Notes under the pieces: model-generated
Seen by the model: the letters and a program-made list of their open reading frames with translations, nothing else
Told to the model about the DNA's origin: nothing
The model's database searches: none
Shown: positions 57,344-64,000 of the stretch, one piece after another
How positions within the stretch are numbered: position 1 is the first letter of the stretch
Layout: the number at the start of each line of letters is the position of its first letter
Assembly (NCBI GenBank): GCA_947311845.1
Contig: CAMZMU010000069.1
Location: 14,836,891-14,900,890, forward strand
Length of the DNA stretch: 64,000 bases
Direction of reading: 5' to 3'
From: Poa pratensis
Lineage: Eukaryota; Streptophyta; Magnoliopsida; Poales; Poaceae
Program-made: the position numbers and the translations under genes

Positions 57344-58114
57344 GCCCCCCCCCCCCCCCCTCTCTACTGTACCATAGGCGACTCGAAGGCGACTTCGGCT
57401 CGGCCAGCATTCGTCGGCGTATCCGTCGGATTTCTCACCCTCCGTCGGCCGCTCCGGCGGCGGGAGGATGGGGAATCCCCGGATCTGCGCTCCGGCGGTG
57501 CAGATAGGGTGTGGTTTGGGTGGATCTTAGGCGATGTGGCCGAGGCAGGGAGGCCACCGTCGTCGTTTTGTTGGGCTGCAGCCTCCCCTCGTTCCCGACG
57601 TTGTCTTCGACGGCGGCGGATGACTGCTACCTTGCCCTGCTGGCGTTCCCTCCGGTGTCGGTGGATGGTTCGCGGTTGGTGTTCTGGAGGACTGCGGAGG
57701 GGTTTGGAGGTTGCTGCTGCGGGGGTTCGTGGTTTGCAGGTTGAAGATCTGGCCACCTCCGGTGAGGTGGTGTGGCGCTGGCCCTAGATCTGGGGCGGAG
57801 GGAGCTTGGGGGACCCCCCCCGACCGATGGACCATCTTCGGCTTCAGATCCAGCTCGTCGGAGCTGGTGGCTGTTGCAGCTCGTCAACGCCTTCGGGCTA
57901 GGAGTTCTTCCGTTCCCTTGGTGAGTGGTGCCGGCGGCTGGTTCCTGCGTCGTCTTCGACGGTGGAGGTCTTGTGTGCTCGGCGTCCTCGAGGTTGAAGA
58001 TGGAGTGTTGCAGCAGTGTTGCTCTCTGTATCCTTTCTGTTTGTTCGTTGCTTGTATTTGGCTCTGTAATGTTTTCCTATCCGTATGAATATAAGTTTTT
58101 AGCTTTCAAAAAAA
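57344..58114 (+). mobile_element. Poly(A) retroposon with 9-bp target duplication
   Basis: AATCTTATC occurs at 57335-57343 and at 58115-58123, on either side of a unit that begins in a C-tract and ends in AGCTTTCAAAAAAAAA. The GC-rich body carries frameshifted short ORFs; the tail (TTGTATTTGGCTCTGTAATG) is AT-richer. This fits a non-autonomous LINE-mobilised element. Its family is not known to me. Confidence 0.65.
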
Positions 58115-58210
58115 AATCTTATCAGCCCAAACATACCAACCAACAATTTCACGGGTGGTTGTCGACCCGAGCACGATAAAGAATTGCGAAAGATCAACAA
58201 TGAAAAATTC

Positions 58211-58239
58211 AAGCGAATTAAGCATAGCTCAGTTGATTA
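58211..58239 (+). mobile_element. tRNA-derived SINE, 5' half with A box
   Basis: TTAAGCATAGCTCAGTTGAT TA contains TAGCTCAGTTG, a tRNA-type A box. It is cut by the Harbinger element; the rest of the SINE resumes at 63021. Confidence 0.65.
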
Positions 58240-58578
58240 GAGCATCTCCAATCATGGTTGGCAAACCCTGCCTAAACGTCCGGCCGGACAGGGTTTGGGC
58301 TGAAATCGTGGACCCAACCGCGGCCGGTGGCCCCCAAACGTCTGGGCGGTCCGGTAAACCCCAAACCCAGCCCATATGTGGGGTGAGTTTGGGCGGCCCG
58401 GACGCGTCCGCCACGTCGGATCTGGCAACGCGGGTCCACAAAATTTGAATAAAAAAAAAGGCGCCGGCCACTTTCATTAATCCCTCCGCCCTCCACTCCC
58501 GCCCACTAATTTCATTCCTCCCGCCGCGTCCACCCCACAAATCCCCATCCGTAGCCGGCGCCACCGTAAGAAGAGAGA

Positions 58579-61500
58579 ATGGAGGTCCTCGATTCGACGG
58601 AGAAGGGCGCATCCTCCGAGTCCGTTGAGCCGAGGAACGGTGCGGACTCGGACCTGAAGCCGGAGACGGTCGCGCGAAGGATGCGGCGCCGCAAGCAGCG
58701 GGAGCGCGAGCTCGCGGACAAGGAGAAGAAGAAGAAAAAGGCGGCGGAGGCTGAGAGGATTGCGAATGCGGAGACGGAGGAGGAGCCCGAGGGTATGAGC
58801 ACGCCCGCACCCCAGGCCAGGCGCCCTACTCCGACGCCACCTCCGCTGGCCGACGTTGCGGCAAGGAGGTCCACGTATTCGACCACGAACCGGAAGGAGC
58901 CGTACCACATCGAGGACGATTACCCGTCGCAGGTCGGCCCAACGCAGGATGATGAGGTGGTGGTAGACTCTCCGCCGCTCCAGCGGACCCGGGCAACTTC
59001 CGGCCTCACCGACAGCAACCACGTCCACAACCTATTCAACGGAAGTCAAGGCGACCTTGGGGTACAGATTTCTATCTCAAATGCATAGTTTGTGGTCAAT
59101 TTTAGGACGGTAGTTTAATTGTTAGCATTCTTAGGACGAGTTAATGATGGATTTGATCTGAAATGGGAGCAATCCGTCAACACAGGATCCGCCGGCATCC
59201 ACACTTCCCCCTTTTTACAGTGTGGGTGAGGAGGAGCCGTACGACGCTCCGACGAAGAAGAAGGGGAAGGACAAGAGAGTGTACAAGCCTAGAGGCATTT
59301 CTTATTCAGCTTTTGAAGATGTTTTGCTTTGCCAGGCTTGGTTGGCCACAAGCATGGATGCTATATGTGGAACCGAGCAAAAGGGTTCGAAGTTGTGGAG
59401 AAGATACATGCCCACTTTCATCATCAAAAACACTATGTCAAACCACATGGTATTGTTTCTGATCGCAACACCGACTCTCTCCAGCATAGGTGGGCATCGA
59501 TCGAAGAATGTGTGAACAAGTATTGTGGTTTCCATGCACAAGTGGTCAATAGGAATCAAAGTGGTATCAACGTTGATTCCCATGTAAGTAATTCCAGCAA
59601 CTATTTATCACATGCCATGCTTCTCTCCAAACCATTTGTGTAATTGCTTCTACTTGTTTGCTTGCTAGAGTACTTTGGCCTCCACTTTGCACCATCAAAC
59701 GGAGGGCAAACCCTTCACCATGGCACATTGTTGGCTTGAATTGACCGGGAAGCCGAAGTGGATCTCCCAATATGATGATCACAAGAATCTGGCAAAGAAA
59801 TTTAAGAACAATGATGGATGAAGCTCATTCATTCCAGTTGATGAAGAAGATGGGCCGTCCGAAGCTAGAAGCGGCCGAAAGAGGATGATGATGGGGAGGA
59901 GATGGGAGAAGGATAGGGTGGCTCATGACGGCGCCGCAACGAAGATGTCTGCCACCTGGACGGACATCTGAAAGGACAAGGATGTCGCCTAGAGGGGGGG
60001 TGAATAGGCGATTAAAACTTTTCCGGTTTAGGCTTGCTAATTGCGGAATAAAACTAGGTGTTTAAATTAACAAGCCAACAACCTAAATAAACTAGGTTCA
60101 CCTATGTGCACCAACAACTTATGCTAAGCAAGACGAGTAACAAGGTGATAGCAATATAGAATACTTCAAACACGAAGGCTATCACAATGTAAAGTGCATA
60201 AGTAAAGAGCTTGGGTATAGAAATAACCGAGTCACACGGAGACGAGGATGTATTCCCGAGTTCCTCCTTTTTAGGGGAGTACGTCTCGTTGGAGAGGTGT
60301 GAACCAACACAATGGTTCAACAACCACAAAGGTTTCACCTTCTTCTCCGATGAACCGCACCACAAAGGTTTGGTTCACCTTCCACTATTGGAATCCTTCG
60401 AGGCGGAAATCCGGAGCCTTTCAACAACGATCCGGGGCACAACCCACAACGAGATTGGGGGCTCCCGAACAGCTACAAGTGACCACACAAGGGTCCAACC
60501 ACCACACGGGCGTATAGGGTCTAAAGACCCAAGAGTAACAAGTTCACAAACTTTCAACTTCCACGAATCCTCGTGGAGAGCACAAACCGATGCACCAAAT
60601 GCAAAAGGTAAGAGCACAAGTGCTCAAATCCTTCACTCTCAAATTCCAACAAAGCAACAAATGTTTATGGGGGAATAAGAGAGGAAGAACAAAGAGGAGA
60701 TGCACCAAGAACTCCAAGATCAAGATCTACTAGGTTCCCCTCACTTAGAGGAGAGATGGATTGGTGGAAATGTAGATCTAGATCTCCTCCCACTTTCCCT
60801 CGAAGATATGCAAGAATCATGGGAGGGATTGAGAGGAAGGCAAGCTTTTCCAAGGTCAACAATGGAGGAGAGAGAGGGAAAAAACGTGCTCAAGAGGATT
60901 GGGGAACCGTTGGGGAAGAAACCCCCTTAAATAGGTCCCTCAAAATTCTGCCCGTTGCAGACGAAAAAAGCCGCAGCGGTAGTACCGGGCCGATCCCGGT
61001 AGTACCGAGCCGCGTTGACTCGAGGAAGAACAAAGACCAGTCAGCGCACCCTGACACGGCGCGCAACGGTAGTACCGGACCACCTGGCCCGGTAGTGCTC
61101 CCTTCCCGGTAGTACCGCGCCACTACCGGGGCAACTACCGGGTAAAAACTTCGAGAGGCAGAGAGCCATCCGAGATGCGGTACTGGGCCCGGTACTGGCC
61201 GTGGTAGTACCGCATGGCAAAAAGCAGGGGACACCCGGTAGTACCGGGCTAGGGTCGGTACTACCGGCCTAAGAAGAAACTGCAGAATCAGATAAACAAA
61301 ACCGCAATAACTTTTGCAAGGAAGCTCCAAACAAGATGAAACCAACGAGGTTGGAAAGGTAGCGACAAGAGCTTTTCTACAAAAAGTGGAAATATTAAGG
61401 GTCACAAATATGGAGGAGATATAACACATGGGAGGTGTGGACCTTATCTCGAGGAAGACCGGTAATATTTCCAACACCGAGAACGCAACAAGTTTTCCAT

Positions 61501-62726
61501 CCGGACTCCGTTTTCAATGATCTTGGGCTTGCTCCGAAGATAATCACAAGCACAACAAGATCATGCATATACATATCATAGTCCATCATGTGAGGAGGAT
61601 AACACAAGAGGAGAGTTTGACCTCTCTACAAGAGACGAACCGGTAAAACCTCCAACATCAAAAACACCACAAGATATCCAAATGAAATCCGTTTTTGATG
61701 AACTAGAGCTTGGTATGGAGATGAACACAAGCTCTAAATTCTCACATGGATAAAAGCCAAATAAGAACCAAGAAAGATGATATGCCAAATATGCAAAGGC
61801 TTGAGCTCTCCATAAAGATGCGATCAAGTTACTCACTTGAGAGCCCCTCTTGATAGTACGCCGTCTATCCTATAACCCGGTCTCCAAACTAACAACATGA
61901 GACCGGTAAAATAGAAACCCTATCAAGATCATACCTTTGCCTTGCGTATTCCACTTGAGCTAGATGATGACGATCTTGACTCTCTCAAGTTGGAACACCT
62001 TTCTTAATTGTGCTTGCTAGCACATGCTTGATGAAGACTTCTCCAAATACTCCCCCATACACCATTATGGAGAGCCTTGCTAAACTCCGTCTTCATGAAT
62101 CCACTTGCACTTCATCTTCTTATCTTGATATAGATGATGGCTTGGAGATAAACACGAAGTTCACTCAATCTTCTTTTCCAAGCCATGCTTGCAATAAGCT
62201 CAACTCTTCACATGACCATTCTTCATATAAACCCTTGGATGGAACCTTGATCATCATGAAATCTTCTAGAGTCCAACACATGAACTCCAATCTTTTCCTA
62301 TAGAAAAGATCTACAAGTATATATCAATGCAAACATTAGTCCATAAGGATTGTCATTAATTACCAAAACCACACATGGGGCAACACATGCACTTTCAACA
62401 TCTTCTCAAACAAAGATGCAACCATGAAGAAATTGGAGAAAGAAAGAGAGGACAAGAAGGCCGAGAGGTACGAAGCCTTCTTGGCTTTGCAAAGGGAAAG
62501 AATGGACTTTGATCGCCTCCGGCTCAAGGAGAGGATGGATTTGGAGAGGGAGAGGTTGGATGTGGTCAAGGAGGAGGCTTGGATGAAGGGCCAGTTGGAG
62601 CAAAAAAAGTTGGAAACCAGCCTAGCGGTGGAGCAAGAGAAAGTTCTTCTCGCAAGAATCACAGAGGAACAAAAGATCATGTTCCAAGATGATCCTCATG
62701 ATGAAGAAGAGGATCTCCGACCGTGA
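58579..62726 (+). pseudogene. Harbinger ORF1 (Myb/SANT-like, GST-T3-like annotation), split and frameshifted
   Basis: Exon 1 from 58579: MEVLDSTEKGASSESVEPRN, a Lys/Glu-rich coiled region (RRRKQRERELADKEKKKKK) and DDEVVVDSPP. The next exon starts after TTTACAG near 59220: KRVYKPRGISYSAFEDVLLC QAW, the SANT-like domain, then a frameshift at about 59400, IHAHFHHQ and SLQHRWASIEECVNKYCG. GKPFTMAHCWLELTGKPKW follows; a TGA interrupts at about 59819, then KMSATWTDI. A 2.4-kb insertion follows, after which FSNKDATMKKLEKERED and the long coiled coil FDRLRLKERMDLERERLDVV end at 62726. The protein normally binds element ends with the transposase. It is inactive here. Confidence 0.8.
59969..62397. mobile_element. 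2.4-kb TG...CA insertion with 5-bp duplication (solo-LTR candidate)
   Basis: Starts TGAAAGGACAAGG and ends GCACTTTCA, flanked by ACATC at 59964-59968 and 62398-62402. Removing it and one ACATC rejoins the Harbinger ORF exactly (TWTDI|FSNKD). TG...CA ends with a 5-bp duplication fit a solo LTR or a TRIM-like element. No gag, pol or transposase ORF. The interior has a cluster of GGTAGTACCG / GGTACTACCG motifs (60974-61275) and several near-identical AGATGAACAC-type phrases. Confidence 0.75.
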
Positions 62727-63020
62727 CCTCGGCCTAGATGGATCCGGTGCAACCGCCCCTTGAATTCTGACCATTTTCTTTGTAATTTGGATCCGGTATG
62801 TATCGGACAACCAGTTGAACTTCTTACTTTCGTGTTGAATTCAGACCATTTTGTTTTGTAATTTGGATCCGGTATTATCAGATCGACATTGCATGTCATT
62901 GCATGAGTTTGGGAGAAAATTTGGGGGACATGGTTGTAGGAGCCCAACTTTGGGGGTGGTCCGGTCACTGTCCGCAGACAGTTTGGGGGCCGATTTTGGG
63001 GGCTCCGACTGGAGATGCTC

Positions 63021-63115
63021 CTAGATCCATTAGGGTGGAACAAGCTCACCCAGGTTCAAGTTCTAAACTTGGCATCGGCGCTTGTATTTAGCAGAATTTA
63101 TTTCAAAAATAAATA
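63021..63115 (+). mobile_element. tRNA-derived SINE, 3' half with B box
   Basis: GGTGGAACAAGCTCACCCAG, then GGTTCAAGTTC (63053-63063), a tRNA-type B box, then CTAAACTTGGCATCGGCGCT. Together with 58211-58239 this rebuilds an Au-like SINE head with normal A-to-B spacing once the Harbinger element is removed. The 3' end is indistinct. Confidence 0.65.
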
Positions 63116-64000
63116 ACTGGCATGGTAAAAATAACTCTTTACCATGGTCATAAAAGAACAATAAAAGCTCTAGGAAAATAGGCGAGCTACACATTTTCCA
63201 AATAAAAAACAAATGTTACGAAAACCATTTGAAATCGTCGTTTCTATAGCTCCATCCACGGCATGTCAGAGCTGCTCTAGGCCTCCGACGAAATTGTGAA
63301 GATCAAATATAAGATGGATTTTTTTATATAAATTTAGTTGATAGAAATGTATAACATGGACTTATAACCTATGCTTGGACTATTGTTAGATAAACCTCGA
63401 GACACAATCTGATGTCAACTTGGATGGACAGTGTACCTATATATCCGCTCATTTTCTATCTGATGTATCTCGATGGACGTCATACATTTTCTATCTGATG
63501 TATCTCGATGGACGTCATACAATACTGATCATTGTGAAAAACAACAAAATTAAGCTACATTCGAAAGTTCAGTGTAAAATAACCCTACTCGAAATAAAAA
63601 TCGAATATAACCATTGTGCATAACGCACAACCCCCCAAAAAAGTCAAATTTCATGATACCATTCATCGGTGGTCGACCTGACCCCGCACCCAGAAGCCAA
63701 TACACAAGGATCGTCCACGTATAGGATCTTTCTACCATATCATCATGTCCTCTTCACCATTGAACACACAAAGCGGCCATAGCCACCTGCCCACCTTTGC
63801 TGCTTATTGGTTCGGTTGCTTGCACATAAACATGGGTTTTGTCACACATGACACCAGTCTCTGCTTTGGTGGCCTTTCCTCTATTCGTTCACCTAAAAAG
63901 TCCGGATCAGGGTGATTCGGCGGCCTCATGTAGTCTCAGGGTATCACAAAATACCTCCTCCACCGCTGAGCTCTCAAACAGTGTTTTGAGAGTCGTCTTC
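63116..64000. other. Right-hand intergenic DNA
   Basis: No gene supported. Contains the 35-bp tandem repeat at 63451-63520. The last 300 bases have short minus-strand ORFs without recognisable domains. Confidence 0.4.
63451..63520. repeat. Perfect 35-bp tandem duplication
   Basis: Two identical units (63451-63485, 63486-63520) starting ATTTTCTATCTGATGTATCT and ending GGACGTCATAC. Confidence 0.92.

Larger units (their letters stand above)
58240..63020 (+). mobile_element. PIF/Harbinger element (ORF1-only) with nested insertion
   Basis: TIRs GAGCATCTCCAATC (left) and GACTGGAGATGCTC (right) differ at one base. Flanks are TTA and CTA, fitting the TWA target duplication with one mutation. Subterminal DNA is rich in TTTGGG / CCCAAA and CCGGTC phrases. 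It encodes a Myb-like ORF1 but no DDE transposase, so it would depend on a partner. Without the 2.4-kb insertion it would be about 2.35 kb. Confidence 0.82.

Noticed and set aside
57238..57787. 181-aa ORF near 57.5 kb
   Set aside because: Lies inside the poly(A) retroposon, crosses its C-tract and has no recognised domain.
58229..59028. Minus-strand ORFs of 183-193 aa
   Set aside because: Antisense shadows of the Harbinger ORF1 exon.
1..64000. tRNA, rRNA or organelle insertions
   Set aside because: No cloverleaf with anticodon, no ribosomal RNA landmark and no plastid or mitochondrial gene was recognised. The tRNA-like boxes at 58221 and 63053 belong to a SINE.

Overview
The window looks like genomic DNA of a large-genome grass, most probably a Triticeae species (wheat, goatgrass or barley type). 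Reasons: intron-rich plant genes separated by long non-coding stretches, many Stowaway MITEs with CTCCCTCCGT ends, a tRNA-derived SINE of the kind common in Triticeae, a CACTA end with TTTGCCGAG subterminal repeats, a Copia element, hAT, Mutator and Harbinger elements, and Helitron-like ends. No prokaryotic or organellar features were seen. The species call is inference.

Layout. 0-4.7 kb: MITE, a poly(A) retroposon-like block and AT-rich DNA. 4.8-8.3 kb (-): six-exon METAXIN gene (mitochondrial outer-membrane import), with exon phases one base short. 10.9-11.7 kb (-): intronless 20S proteasome alpha-4/PAC1-type gene, also one base short. 13.4-21.5 kb (-): multi-exon LRR-malectin membrane receptor that ends just after its transmembrane helix and has no kinase; a LINE 3' fragment lies in one intron. 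23.7-24.6 kb (-): intact cis-prenyltransferase with a leader intron holding a ~0.4 kb tandem duplication. 27.9-30.7 kb (+): seven-exon ALKBH6-type 2-oxoglutarate dioxygenase.

31.8-45.4 kb is a nested transposon block: a hAT-like element (8-bp TSD) carrying Helitron-like units, which contain a DEAD-box RNA helicase gene fragment and a poly(A) retroposon with a perfect 16-bp TSD; then a complete but decayed Copia element (206-bp LTRs, 5-bp TSD), a Mutator-like MITE (10-bp TSD) and a pectinesterase pseudogene fragment. 47.1-51.2 kb (+): an apparently intact seven-exon sesquiterpene-synthase-type terpene synthase with a TATA box. 51.4-57 kb: CACTA end, Stowaway, a two-exon ORF of unknown function and a Harbinger-derived element with the N-terminus of a transposase. 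57.3-63.1 kb: a poly(A) retroposon, then a three-level nest in which a SINE is split between its A and B boxes by a PIF/Harbinger element, whose Myb-like ORF1 is itself split by a 2.4-kb TG...CA element with a 5-bp TSD.

The host genes are functionally unrelated (protein import, proteolysis, perception, dolichol synthesis, nucleic acid/oxidative chemistry, terpene defence chemistry) and do not form an operon or an evident metabolic cluster. No wholly new system could be demonstrated. The strongest leads are the kinase-less malectin receptor, the helicase capture inside a Helitron-like unit, and the SINE>Harbinger>LTR-like nest.
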